The notes beneath the pieces are model-generated. The model made no database searches. It was not told the origin of the DNA and saw nothing but the letters and a program-made list of their open reading frames with translations. DNA of 64,000 nt. Origin: Paenibacillus athensensis (lineage in GTDB: Bacteria > Bacillota > Bacilli > Paenibacillales > NBRC-103111). A program made the position numbers and the translations under genes. Positions 9,507 through 17,544 of this stretch are shown here, in pieces; the stretch's first letter is position 1; each line of letters starts with the position of its first letter. The stretch spans positions 186,001-250,000 of the forward strand of contig NZ_MYFO02000002.1 in the NCBI RefSeq assembly GCF_004514475.2, written 5' to 3'.

Positions 9507-10475
9507 GAAAAGAAAAATGCTACTCTACAACGGTCACGGCGACGTGGTAGCGGTAAAGGATTCGAGCGGCAGCACGTTGAAAACGTATGAGTATGACATT
9601 TGGGGTAATTTGACAAGCGAAACGGAGACGATGCCGCAGCCTTTCCGCTATGCGGGTGAGCCGCAGGATGATGAGAGTGGATTGATTTATCTGCGGGCGC
9701 GGTACTATGATCCTGCTGTGGCGCGGTTTATTAAGGAGGATACGTATACGGGTAAGATTGATAATCCGTTGAGTTTGAATTTGTATACGTATGTGGAGAA
9801 TAATCCATTAACGCATTGGGACCCGAGTGGACATGGCCCTTTTGGTCGAGCGGCAGTAGGGATCGGGGAAAGTCTTGGTGCAGATCTGGGGGGAGCTGGA
9901 AGTATGCCAGGGTCTATGTCAGGGGCGCCGTATCCTATCGTGACTCCACTGCAAGACCCCGAGGGATCTGATCCGTATGTGGATAAAAAGATTTTACCGA
10001 ATTTGCCAAGCACGTATACGAATCAATGGCAAGTTGATCAACCTTTTATACAGGTGGATCAGCAAACTGCTAAAGAAAATTCCCCAACAGTAATGCAACA
10101 ACCTGTAGTAGATTCATCTATGTACATTTTAGCCAGCGGCATTTCTCCTTTACAGAATGGTTTAGCCCTTTCTAAAATTGCAGGTAATTACGGAAATTTG
10201 AAATGTGTTAAGGCTGCAAATGCTATGAAATCTTACTTGACAAAGAATAGTTTAAAAGGGGAGCAAATATCTATAAAATATCAAGGGGATTTATTGTGAG
10301 TGACTCCTATCAGAATGGGAATGAAGCTATCAGCATAAATGGATTCCATACAGGCATATTATATGAAGATAAAGTTTACGATAACATTCATAAAGAGGGT
10401 GTACCCTACCAGACTTGGCTAGACGATTTTAGCGGCTTTGGCCAAAGGACGATCACAAGGGACAAAATAAATTAA
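9490..10475 (+). pseudogene. Orphan RHS tip cassette with papain-fold (Tox-PL-2-like) toxin, frameshifted
   Basis: From about 9517 the sequence repeats the RHS core of the upstream gene (8114-8410) at high identity, with many synonymous changes, then diverges into a new tip. The frame from 9490 stops at 10299. The homologous protein continues in the next frame (GFIVSDSY...NGFHTGILYEDKVYDNIH...WLDDF) to a stop at 10473-10475, so a single-base loss near 10284-10289 broke it. CVKAANAM and NGFHTGI...VYDNIH fit the Cys and His blocks of papain-fold toxin 2. There is no start region or ribosome site of its own, so it resembles a silent donor cassette for tip exchange with the expressed RHS gene. 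A sequencing error at the G-run cannot be excluded. Confidence 0.8.
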
Positions 10476-10486
10476 TGGAGGGAAAC

Positions 10487-10789
10487 ATGAATATTTTATA
10501 TAATAAGCTTCAACAGATCAAACAAAAACCTGCACTGTATCTTGGAAAAAAATCTTTACCTCTACTTCAAGCGTATCTAAACGGATATGTAGCTTATCAC
10601 AATGATACAAATAATGAAGAAGATTATTTCTTTCTTCCTGAATTAAGGGACTATATTATACAGCATTATAATATAGATACTTCACATGGCTGGCCAGAAC
10701 TGATTACCTTTTTCTCAAGCAATGATAATGAAGCGTTTGATAAATTTTATGAATTGCTGGATGATTTTTTCTCCAAAAATACGGATTAA
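10487..10789 (+). CDS. Immunity-type protein, copy 1 (partner of papain-fold toxin)
   Basis: 100 residues. ATG 10487 has GGAGGG immediately upstream; the in-frame ATG at 10475 overlaps the toxin stop and contains that ribosome site. The motif KPALYLGKKSLPLLQAYLNG is shared with the paralogue at 13457, and both copies sit directly behind the same toxin type. It is therefore very likely the antidote of the papain-fold tip. The protein is small, acidic and soluble. I do not know a family name. Confidence 0.75.
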   Translation: MNILYNKLQQIKQKPALYLGKKSLPLLQAYLNGYVAYHNDTNNEEDYFFLPELRDYIIQHYNIDTSHGWPELITFFSSNDNEAFDKFYELLDDFFSKNTD

Positions 10790-10821
10790 CGGAATTGAAG
10801 CTTAGATCATGATGTGTAAGG

Positions 10822-10858
10822 GCCGTCTTGCGAATTACGCTTGGCGGCTTTTATTTTA
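10822..10858 (+). terminator. Terminator closing the second cassette
   Basis: GCCG.C..GCG-aatta-CGC..GGCGGC hairpin followed by TTTTATTTT. It is related in stem sequence to the hairpins at 9471 and 12431. Confidence 0.75.
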
Positions 10859-10865
10859 GTATGGT

Positions 10866-11491
10866 TAATGTCAAAGATCGCATCCGCATGTCGGCGTTGA
10901 CCACAGTATGAAATTTGGGGCAGTTTGACAAGCAAGACGCAGGCGATGCCGCAGCCGTTCCGCTATGCGAGGCAGATTAATAATCCATTGAGTTTGAATT
11001 TGTATACGTATGTGAGTAATGGATTGATGGTTTGGCCGTAAATGTGAATACTGGTTTAAAAGAAAAAGCCGACGCAATGATGGAAGACCCCAACTGGTAT
11101 CCGATAGGTAACTGGGCTACGATGGGAACCTTTGATACCGTAAATGGGGCTATTAATCCAGATGAACCGGAGCATTGGGTAGATTCGGCGGGTACAGCGA
11201 CACTGGAATTGGTGGTATCAGTGGACAGGCAGGTAAGGTTGGAGCTAAGGCTGCGGTAAAAGCTGCAAATGTTTTATCAAAGGGTGAGCGAATTAATATT
11301 TTCAATCAAGAATTGTTAGATGCTTCTCCAGCGAAGTCAGCAGAAGAAGCCTTAAACCGGATTATACGACTAAGATACCAGATGGTAGTCTAAGAGCAGT
11401 AACAAAAGGGAACATAATTGAAATTTATGCAAAAAATGAGTATAAGACGCAAGAGAGATTATTATTGACTAAGCCGGGAGCAGGTGATTAA
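10866..11491 (+). pseudogene. Degenerate third RHS tip cassette
   Basis: About 10869-10897 resembles a collapsed copy of the RHS 5' part (compare 3529-3607). About 10906-11015 is an internally deleted copy of the RHS core (compare 8187-8390). After this the pre-toxin and tip are readable only by changing frame: NWYPIGNWATMGTFDTVNGA near 11092-11150, then AAVKAANVLSKGERINIFNQ near 11240-11310, then PDYTTKIPDGSLRAVTKGN to a stop at 11489-11491. At least two frameshifts make it non-functional. It still ends flush against an intact immunity-type gene. Confidence 0.75.
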
Positions 11492-11492
11492 G

Positions 11493-11753
11493 ATGGGAAT
11501 AGATGAGGTAAAACAGATATTCAATAATCGTTATTCTCAATTGAATATTTACTTTGAACAATCAGGTATAGCGATATGGGTCAGTATGAACGATGGGGAA
11601 AGCAATTATGTTGAAGTTCAAGTAACACCTAACCAAGGTGTCGGGGTCTCTAAAATACAATATGTTGAAGAAATTGATTTTGGTGGTCATGATGAAGTGT
11701 TTAACTCATTAGATGAGGCACTAAACTATTTGGATCAAATATTTTCCAAATAA
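11493..11753 (+). CDS. Immunity-type protein of the degenerate third cassette
   Basis: 86 residues. ATG 11493 is chosen because AGGTGA lies just upstream; a GTG at 11484 is also in frame. It is acidic, rich in beta-prone stretches (IAIWVSMND, YVEVQVTPNQG) and ends in a helix. The position directly after a toxin frame, with only one base between, is the usual place of a cognate immunity gene. No family recognised. Confidence 0.65.
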   Translation: MGIDEVKQIFNNRYSQLNIYFEQSGIAIWVSMNDGESNYVEVQVTPNQGVGVSKIQYVEEIDFGGHDEVFNSLDEALNYLDQIFSK

Positions 11754-11769
11754 TTCAAAACAGTGTATC

Positions 11770-11806
11770 AACCTTGATTGGCTTCAGGCCTTTCAAGGTT
11801 CTTTTT
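11770..11806 (+). terminator. Terminator after the third cassette
   Basis: AACCTTGA / TCAAGGTT stem with a 15-base loop, then CTTTTTG. Confidence 0.75.
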
Positions 11807-11848
11807 GATCTTGTGGCTTTAAGAAGTGGACTGTGAGGTGTATACATT

Positions 11849-12406
11849 TTGAATCGTCAAGAGGCGGTATCTATTATCATTAAAAATAATATTGAAATTA
11901 TGTCGAATGAGGCAAGGTACGAAATTTTATTAAATTGGTGGGCAGTTGGGCAAGAAGATCATTTTTTTGATAAATTACCACAGTCGCTTCAGAATGAACT
12001 GCTAAGCACAGACGAACCGCCGGATGACGTTTTGGATGAAAAGTATGATCCACTTATTTTTGAAGCATTGAGAAGCCAGTATGTCGGAGTCAAGAATGAA
12101 TATTTAGCAAGCAAGATTTCTCAGATTCTTAACACTAAGCAAGAAGTAGAAGGATTGCAGGAGGAATTGATTGTTTGTCCATGTTGTCAGTATAAGACGC
12201 TCTCATCGAGAGGTGAATACGATATCTGCCCGGTTTGTTTTTGGGAAGATGACGGTACTATTGAGACTTCAGATCATAGTTCACCAAATCGCATGACCCT
12301 TGCTCAAGGGCGTTTGAATTTTGCTCATTTAGGAGTCGTAAGTACTTCTGTTTTACATTTTGTCGAACTGGATAGATTTGATAAGTATTCAAAATCATTT
12401 TTGTAA
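11849..12406 (+). CDS. CPCC-type cysteine-rich protein, probable orphan immunity protein
   Basis: 185 residues from TTG 11849, with GAGGTG about eight bases upstream. The C-terminal half holds a zinc-ribbon-like module, CPCCQYKTL...YDICPVCFWEDDG (about 109-132), followed by the NRMTLAQGRLNF block typical of the CPCC cysteine-rich family. The N-terminal half is helical and not recognised. The gene stands among immunity-type genes with no toxin directly upstream, so an orphan immunity role is inferred, not shown. Confidence 0.65.
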   Translation: MNRQEAVSIIIKNNIEIMSNEARYEILLNWWAVGQEDHFFDKLPQSLQNELLSTDEPPDDVLDEKYDPLIFEALRSQYVGVKNEYLASKISQILNTKQEVEGLQEELIVCPCCQYKTLSSRGEYDICPVCFWEDDGTIETSDHSSPNRMTLAQGRLNFAHLGVVSTSVLHFVELDRFDKYSKSFL

Positions 12407-12430
12407 TTATATCTGAAAGGTATTTCTCCT

Positions 12431-12460
12431 GCCTTGCGATTCATCGCTTGGCGTTTTTTT
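12431..12460 (+). terminator. Terminator of the CPCC gene, same hairpin family as 9471
   Basis: GCC..GCGAT-tc-ATCGC..GGC followed by seven T. The loop and inner stem (GCGATTCATCGC) are identical to the hairpin at 9471. Confidence 0.8.
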
Positions 12461-12467
12461 GTTATAT

Positions 12468-12664
12468 AGTATCCAATTGCGTAAATTACGTCAAAGAATC
12501 TATTGGCGTTTATCGACAGGGATGTTTATTAGTGAGATTGGTGATATTCGGAGATTTCCAACAGCGGAGAAATTGAGTATGTATGCAGGCATTGCCCGTA
12601 TGTTTTTTGCAAGCGAAAAGTGCTTAAATTGGCTGCAAAAAATGCCTAGGTCACTTGCCAGATG
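12468..12664 (+). mobile_element. IS110-family transposase remnant
   Basis: The frame reads ISEIGDIRRFPTAEKLSMYAGIA, the conserved Transposase_20 segment of IS110/IS116 elements, and then runs out of similarity. The rest of the transposase and any ends are missing. A shorter, more decayed copy of the same segment lies near 14300-14345. Confidence 0.75.
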
Positions 12665-12669
12665 AATCG

Positions 12670-12985
12670 TCACTGCGGAATTCGTTCCATCGCTTGCTTA
12701 AGTCGGAAACTATCGCCTGTAAATGAGAGAATGTGTGCGTGATGAACAAGGCGATCGACCAAAGCGGACGTGAGCTTCGTATCACCAAAAATCGAGGTCC
12801 ACTGCCCAAATTCGAGATTGGATGTTACGATGACGCTCTGCTGTTCGTAACAATCGGCGATCACATTGAACAGGAGCTCGGAGCCTATTTGGTTAATGGG
12901 ACATAGCTCACTTCATCCAAAATAATGAGTTCCATCTTCTTCAGCTTCTCTCGAAAGCGGCTGAGCAGACCCTGATGAAAGAGTG
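12670..12985 (-). mobile_element. IS21-family IstB ATPase remnant, frameshifted
   Basis: On the minus strand, FREKLKKMELIILDEVSYVP is followed after a one-base loss by GSELLFNVIADCYEQQSVIV and then SNLEFGQWTSIFGDTKLTSA...DRLVHHAHILSFTGDS. This is the C-terminal half of IstB, the helper ATPase of IS21 transposition, including the Walker B region (LIILDE). The N-terminal Walker A half and IstA are absent. Confidence 0.8.
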
Positions 12986-13016
12986 CTCTTAACTCGAAAG
13001 AAAGCACTCTTTTGTT
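12980..13016 (+). terminator. Hairpin with T-run in the IS scar
   Basis: AGAGTGCT / AGCACTCT stem around a 15-base loop followed by TTTTGTT. It lies between the IstB and IS3 scars and is probably part of an old element end or a former transcript end. Confidence 0.5.
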
Positions 13017-13037
13017 CTGTCTTCTAGAAGTTACTAA

Positions 13038-13210
13038 CTAAGTTCTATCTGAACTGGACACAGAGAATCTAGAAAATTACGCCGTAAGTTGATAAATACG
13101 CTCATATTGATTCGGGGTACGATAGCCAATGGAGGAGTGAAGGCGTTAGAAGCACGCGATATGCTCAAAAATATTGGCTCGAGCTTCCTGCAGCGTCTTG
13201 AACGTTTCCT
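13038..13210 (-). mobile_element. IS3-family OrfB 3' end remnant
   Basis: The minus strand reads ETFKTLQEARANIFEHIACF, then a stop in place of a codon, then RLHSSIGYRTPNQYE, the C-terminus of IS3-group OrfB integrases. The element end TGTGTCCAGTTCAGATAG lies at about 13045-13063. The remnant is fused directly to the toxin fragment starting near 13205. Confidence 0.75.
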
Positions 13211-13456
13211 GACAAAAAATGGTCTGAAAGGGGAGCAAATATCCGTAAAATACGATTCAAATGGTTTCATTGTGAGCGATTCATACGGAACTAAAGCTAT
13301 TAGTGAAAATGGATACCATACTGGGATATTATATGAAGGTAAGGTTTACGATAACATACATCCAGAAGGTATGCCGTACCAACAATGATTGGATGATTTG
13401 TATGGTGTTGGAAAATGGGAGTCACCTCAGTTCAAATCAATTACTGGAGGAAGAGT
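13205..13456 (+). pseudogene. Truncated papain-fold toxin tip, copy 2
   Basis: From about 13209 the frame reads LTKNGLKGEQISVKYDSNGF...GYHTGILYEGKVYDNIHPEG, parallel to the tip at 10238-10450. The Cys block is lost at the IS3 junction, and a TGA at 13386-13388 stands where the first copy has a Trp-containing WLDDF, after which LDDLYGVGKWE follows. It is therefore broken at both ends. It lies just before the second immunity copy. Confidence 0.75.
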
Positions 13457-13756
13457 ATGGACATTCTATATAAAAAAATTCAGCAGATGAAACAAAGACC
13501 AGCAATGTATATGGGGAGAAAATCATTGCACTTACTTCAGGCTTATCTGAATGGTTATATAGCGTACCATAACGAAGTACATGATGAGCCAAATTATTTT
13601 TTTCTTCCTGAACTTCAGGAATACGTGCAGCAGCGATACAATTTACACACAACTCATAGTTGGGCATCTCTTATTACCTTTTTTTCAGGTAGTGATGAAG
13701 ATGCGGTAGATATTTTTTATAAATTACTTGATGAATTTTTCTCCGAGAATCCTTAA
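13457..13756 (+). CDS. Immunity-type protein, copy 2 (paralogue of 10487)
   Basis: 99 residues from ATG 13457, preceded by GGAGGAAGAGT; the longer in-frame start at 13415 has no such site. It aligns along its whole length with the protein at 10487 (shared QAYLNGY.AYHN, NYFFLPEL, SLITFFS). It is intact although its toxin is a fragment, which fits selection to keep immunity against kin that still carry the toxin. Confidence 0.75.
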   Translation: MDILYKKIQQMKQRPAMYMGRKSLHLLQAYLNGYIAYHNEVHDEPNYFFLPELQEYVQQRYNLHTTHSWASLITFFSGSDEDAVDIFYKLLDEFFSENP

Positions 13757-13801
13757 AAGAGGGATGTGGTTTTACAATAATTTAAAGGGTGCTCAGCATC
13801 A

Positions 13802-14101
13802 ATGAAAATATTGGCTTTCCTTCTCCTTGAGAGATCAATCAGCCAATTTAGACTAGAACTAACGAATGCCCTGATCACGAACGATATTGACAGCCACAAA
13901 GTTAATAATTTTCCATATGACGAGGTAGTAAAGGCCGGATTAAAACAGAACTCAGATTATTGGGCCGAATTGGCTTTGAAATGGTTCATTGATGAACCGT
14001 TTGAAAGTATGGAGGTTATTGAATTATTGAGAGGAGCTTTGCACTCAACATGGGCATCACAAAGATTACGACACCGAATAAAGAAATTGCTTTTGAAGTA
14101 G
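13802..14101 (+). CDS. Hypothetical small protein, possible immunity protein
   Basis: 99 residues, helical, from ATG 13802. The upstream ribosome site is weak (AAGGGTG about 12 bases away). Segments such as YWAELALKWFIDEP look like small HEAT-like immunity proteins, but no family is recognised. It lies in the immunity train 46 bases after the previous gene. Confidence 0.45.
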   Translation: MKILAFLLLERSISQFRLELTNALITNDIDSHKVNNFPYDEVVKAGLKQNSDYWAELALKWFIDEPFESMEVIELLRGALHSTWASQRLRHRIKKLLLK

Positions 14102-14477
14102 TAGAAATACGGGAAATAGTACAACAAAAATGGCTTGCTAGAGGAAGGGCATACGAGAATATTAGGCTGGAAAGCAACATCGCTGCTATCGCCTTTAACG
14201 AACAGCGCTAAAAAAATATAGCCGCGTCATATCAAGCAGAAAGGTGAACCGTGGCGCAGGTAGCGCGCGAACTGGATCTTCATGAAAATGGTGGGGCTGA
14301 CGGGGATTGATTTTCTTAAATTGAGGACGTATGTAGGCATTGCTACTATCGTCAAGGGCTTGGTGGCAAGTATGGAATGAAGAAAAATCCATATGGTATA
14401 TCACATTACTGCTATTAAAGCACGGGAGTATTTTCTATTGCGTAATAATTTTAACAAATAAATTGGAGGCCAAGATT
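14102..14477 (+). mobile_element. Gene-poor stretch with decayed IS3 OrfA and IS110 scraps
   Basis: No intact gene is evident. Near 14253-14284 the frame VAQVARELDLHEN fits the helix-turn-helix of an IS3 OrfA protein. At 14307-14350 GIDFLKLRTYVGIATIV is a worn copy of the IS110 segment seen at 12540. A 53-codon frame from ATG 14049, overlapping the end of the previous gene, continues to about 14210, but I see no support for it. The reductase ribosome site lies at the right end. Confidence 0.5.
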
Positions 14478-15470
14478 ATGGAATCGTTTCGAGCTTGTAT
14501 TGTGCGGGAACAAAATCAGCAAGTATCTTACTGCGTGGAGAGCATTCAACAGGATTTTTTATCCAAAGGCAGTGTAATCATTAAAACAGCTTATTCTTCT
14601 GTCAATTATAAAGACCACTTGGCGGTAAAAGCGAAAGGTGGCGTTATTCGCAGTTATCCAATGATACCGGGAATTGATGTTAGCGGAACAGTTGTATCTT
14701 CCGACACAGCCGCGTTTCAATTAGGTCAAGAGGTTGTAGTGACTGGCTTTGGAATGGGAATGACACACACTGGCGGTTTTTCAGAGTATGTGCAAGTTCC
14801 CGAAGAATGGATTGTTCCGCTTTCAAACGGACTTTCCTTGCGTGATGCAATGGTTATCGGTACAGCCGGGTTTACTGCTGCCCTCTCAATTGATGCGTTG
14901 GAAAGCAAAGGGATGAGCACATCTGAACAGCCTGAAATTTTGGTAACCGGTGCTTCTGGCGGTGTAGGTAGTGTGGCAATTCGGCTTTTATCGCAAAGCG
15001 GCTACACAAATATATCTGCACTAAGTCGCAAAAAACAAGAAGAAAGGCTGCTGTTATCACTTGGAGCCAAAGAAATTGTTTACCCGGAAGACGTGATACC
15101 AGAGAAATCAAAACCTTTGGGGCAGCAACGATTCCATTATGTACTTGATACAGTAGGCGGGAATGTGGCATCTGCGCTAATTCCTCAACTATACTATGGC
15201 GGAAGCATCAGCATGTGCGGCAATGCTGGCGGTATCAACATGGAAACGACGGTGCTTCCTTTCATACTTCGCGGAGTGAATATACTTGGCATTGATTCCG
15301 TAAATTATCCCATTGAAAAGCGCCCTCATATATGGAAGCGATTTGCGGATGAATGGCATATCATGGACTCATTATGCATTCATGAAATTGGCTTGGATGA
15401 ATTAAGCAATACTTTTTCCGCGATTGAACAGGGAACGCATGTCGGGAGAACTATAGTCAACATGAATTAG
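14478..15470 (+). CDS. YhdH/AcuI-family NADPH-dependent quinone/acryloyl-CoA reductase
   Basis: 330 residues; the start ATG 14478 is fixed by TTGGAGGCC upstream. This is a medium-chain reductase without the structural zinc cysteines. An N-terminal GroES-like domain carries NYKDHLAVKAKGGV and PMIPGIDVSGTV, and a Rossmann domain carries the nucleotide loop VTGASGGVGSVAI (about residues 156-168). YhdH/AcuI enzymes reduce acryloyl-CoA or quinone-like electrophiles with NADPH. It is an ordinary metabolic gene sitting inside the immunity train. Its flanks are IS scraps on the left and a toxin-like remnant on the right, so it probably arrived with island rearrangement. Confidence 0.85.
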   Translation: MESFRACIVREQNQQVSYCVESIQQDFLSKGSVIIKTAYSSVNYKDHLAVKAKGGVIRSYPMIPGIDVSGTVVSSDTAAFQLGQEVVVTGFGMGMTHTGGFSEYVQVPEEWIVPLSNGLSLRDAMVIGTAGFTAALSIDALESKGMSTSEQPEILVTGASGGVGSVAIRLLSQSGYTNISALSRKKQEERLLLSLGAKEIVYPEDVIPEKSKPLGQQRFHYVLDTVGGNVASALIPQLYYGGSISMCGNAGGINMETTVLPFILRGVNILGIDSVNYPIEKRPHIWKRFADEWHIMDSLCIHEIGLDELSNTFSAIEQGTHVGRTIVNMN

Positions 15471-15584
15471 CTGTTGGTGAGCCAACTAAGGGCAGCGATT
15501 GTTGAACCTTCACAGATTCTTCAGGTGCTTCGAAATCATGGTCTATTAGTTATAAAAATGAATAATTTTGTTCCTTATGATTAA
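15471..15584 (+). pseudogene. Short in-frame remnant, possible toxin C-terminus
   Basis: Directly after the reductase stop the same frame stays open for 37 codons (VSQLRAAIVEPSQILQVLRN, then HGLLVIKMNNFVPYD) and ends ten bases before the next gene. The layout, a C-terminal fragment abutting an immunity-type gene, is that of a polymorphic toxin tail whose front was lost. The protein family is not recognised. Confidence 0.35.
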
Positions 15585-15593
15585 GGAGGCAAT

Positions 15594-16181
15594 ATGGTTA
15601 ATTTAGAGAGGTTTATTGACGATGTTATTTTTTCTCACGGATTTGAGCATAGCGAACAAAATTACTCCGCTATTCTGAAATACTTGTCGCAACACGAATC
15701 AGCGGTGAGAGATTTTTCTAACTCTTTCAAAAAAAAGATACATGTTTTGGACCTATCATCTACACGAAGAATAGTAAGTTTGCTCGATGACATGGTGTTC
15801 ACTTATGAAATTCAATTAAATGATTTGTACAGTGAGATTTTGCAGCTTATGTTCCGAAAATCAAGTTTTGATGCATCGTTGTCAAGCTCTTTTCTTAAAT
15901 TATTAATTGGAATAAAAAGGGATAAAGTTGAGGTTTTTTCTAATGTAGTTGAGTATATAAAAGATTTCGATCCTACTAAAGTTAATATTTCACTTTATGC
16001 TTTATATGGTAATTACCCTGACTTTGCTATTTTACCAGAGAGTGTACTTCAAAATTATTTAGAAATTATTCAAAAGTGTCTACGAGCAAATTCGTATTTG
16101 AAAAAGGATGCAAAGCATTATTTGGAGAAAAGAGTGAAAGGCAATAACTATGAGAAGTATTTAAATGACTTTTTTTCATGA
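15594..16181 (+). CDS. Hypothetical 195-residue protein, probable immunity protein
   Basis: ATG 15594 follows TAAGGAGGCAAT, a strong ribosome site. The product is all-helical, soluble and low in GC, without recognisable motifs; repeated hydrophobic heptads (YSEILQLMF, FLKLLIGIKR, VVEYIKDF) suggest a HEAT-like helical solenoid. Its position after a toxin-like remnant and before an ankyrin protein suggests an immunity function. Confidence 0.6.
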   Translation: MVNLERFIDDVIFSHGFEHSEQNYSAILKYLSQHESAVRDFSNSFKKKIHVLDLSSTRRIVSLLDDMVFTYEIQLNDLYSEILQLMFRKSSFDASLSSSFLKLLIGIKRDKVEVFSNVVEYIKDFDPTKVNISLYALYGNYPDFAILPESVLQNYLEIIQKCLRANSYLKKDAKHYLEKRVKGNNYEKYLNDFFS

Positions 16182-16222
16182 GGTAAGGATCATTAAGCTC
16201 GATATATTCTGGAGGTCATGAT

Positions 16223-16708
16223 ATGTCCATATCAGAAAAAGCAAATATTTTCACAATTGCGCAACTTGGTGATCTGGAATTGTTTAAAAGAAAATTCTCA
16301 CCCAATGATATCCATATAAAGAGCGATGCCGGATCAAGTCTACTGCACTATGCTATCGCTGGTAGAAATTATGCTATTGCAAATTTCCTTTTGAAAAACG
16401 GGATAGAGGTCAATCTAACGAATACAGACGGTCAAACTCCGCTGCACTATATCGGCGAATTTCCGGATATCGCTACAGCGCAGACGATTTTAGAGAAAGG
16501 GGGTAATCTCAACATAAGGGACAAATATGGCAACAATGCTCTTTGGACGGCAGTCTTTAATTGTAAAGGGAAGTATTACGACATGGTGGAACTGTTTATG
16601 CCTTATAAACCAGATGTAGGGACTAAAAACAAGGCGGGAAGATCACCCCTTGATTTCGCCATTCAAACAGGTAACGATAAGCTTATAGCCCTGCTTCAAA
16701 AAGGATAA
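16223..16708 (+). CDS. Ankyrin-repeat protein, probable immunity protein
   Basis: 161 residues from ATG 16223, with CTGGAGG upstream. Four to five ankyrin repeats can be read (SSLLHYAIAGRNYAIANFLL, DGQTPLHYIGEFPDIA, YGNNALWTAVFN, AGRSPLDFAIQTGNDKLIAL). Ankyrin proteins are a known immunity class in polymorphic toxin loci, where the repeats bind the toxin. No toxin lies directly upstream. Confidence 0.75.
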   Translation: MSISEKANIFTIAQLGDLELFKRKFSPNDIHIKSDAGSSLLHYAIAGRNYAIANFLLKNGIEVNLTNTDGQTPLHYIGEFPDIATAQTILEKGGNLNIRDKYGNNALWTAVFNCKGKYYDMVELFMPYKPDVGTKNKAGRSPLDFAIQTGNDKLIALLQKG

Positions 16709-16795
16709 AATTCAATCTTAAAAATAAGCACAACTTATTTGGAGACCGTAGAAGAACTAAGCCCCAGGAATTCATTCTATTCAAGGAGATATTCA

Positions 16796-17125
16796 ATGCT
16801 GGAAGAAAATTGCTTTTCAACTGGAAAAATCATATATAATGAGCTGAAAGATATCAATGCAAGAAAATTAATAAGCGATCAGACGGATCTTTTGAAAGAA
16901 GATCTTTTCCAAGTTCAGTACGAGGAATGGGTAATCGTAGATGTTGGCTGGTATCCTTCCTTTTCAGTCGAAGGTCACTTCCGAACTGTTGTCATACAGA
17001 ATTGTGATTGGGAAACGCCTATTTTTGAGAAAACGTGTACGGACCTGGAGCTATTACAGCAACATTTACTAGAAGCCTTGGATATTGCATCGAAATTAGT
17101 CCAACAGAACACAAGCAATCCATAG
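16796..17125 (+). CDS. Hypothetical 109-residue protein, probable immunity protein
   Basis: ATG 16796 is chosen over the TTG at 16739 because AAGGAGATATTCA lies just before it. The sequence has a compact alpha/beta look, with YEEWVIVDVGWYPSFSVEGH in the middle. It is acidic and soluble, and I cannot name a family. It is the last plus-strand gene of the immunity train before a minus-strand membrane protein. Confidence 0.55.
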   Translation: MLEENCFSTGKIIYNELKDINARKLISDQTDLLKEDLFQVQYEEWVIVDVGWYPSFSVEGHFRTVVIQNCDWETPIFEKTCTDLELLQQHLLEALDIASKLVQQNTSNP

Positions 17126-17160
17126 CGCTGGCCCGGTTCTACGGCATAGCTCATTGCGCT

Positions 17161-17442
17161 TCATTCTCCTTTCAAATATCGAATTAGACTGTAGGTCAGG
17201 TTATAGATGATACCGCTGCCGCTAATTAAAAGGGGGATCCACAGATGTATCTGGAAAGTGTCATGATCGGTATAAACCACTATATTAAAATAAGCATACG
17301 TCACTTTTTTAATCGAAGCATGAGCATATTGAAGGTATGTCAATAATCTTTCTATATCAAAATACAAATGCGTGCAAGCAGTGAACAGCGCAGCAAGTAA
17401 GATGAGATTGTCAAAAATGAGAGTTTTTTTGGTTTTACTCAT
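17161..17442 (-). CDS. Small two-pass membrane protein of unknown function
   Basis: 93 residues on the minus strand. The start at 17442 has AAAGGAGCCACCT upstream. There are two hydrophobic segments, about 9-24 (DNLILLAALFTACTHLY) and 66-83 (IHLWIPLLISGSGIIYNLTY), with a polar loop between them. It converges on the gene at 16796 and is AT-rich like the island. No family recognised. Confidence 0.6.
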   Translation of the reverse strand: MSKTKKTLIFDNLILLAALFTACTHLYFDIERLLTYLQYAHASIKKVTYAYFNIVVYTDHDTFQIHLWIPLLISGSGIIYNLTYSLIRYLKGE

Positions 17443-17544
17443 AGGTGGCTCCTTTATATAATAAATGGGTATTGTACAAGATTATTTGGGCTTGTCAGAA
17501 AAAATGAGGCTTGGAAGTCATAGCCAGTAGGCAGGGGATGTTCC

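Noticed and set aside
14049-14210. 53-codon frame overlapping the end of the gene at 13802
   Set aside because: No ribosome site and no recognisable similarity; it may be chance in an eroded region.
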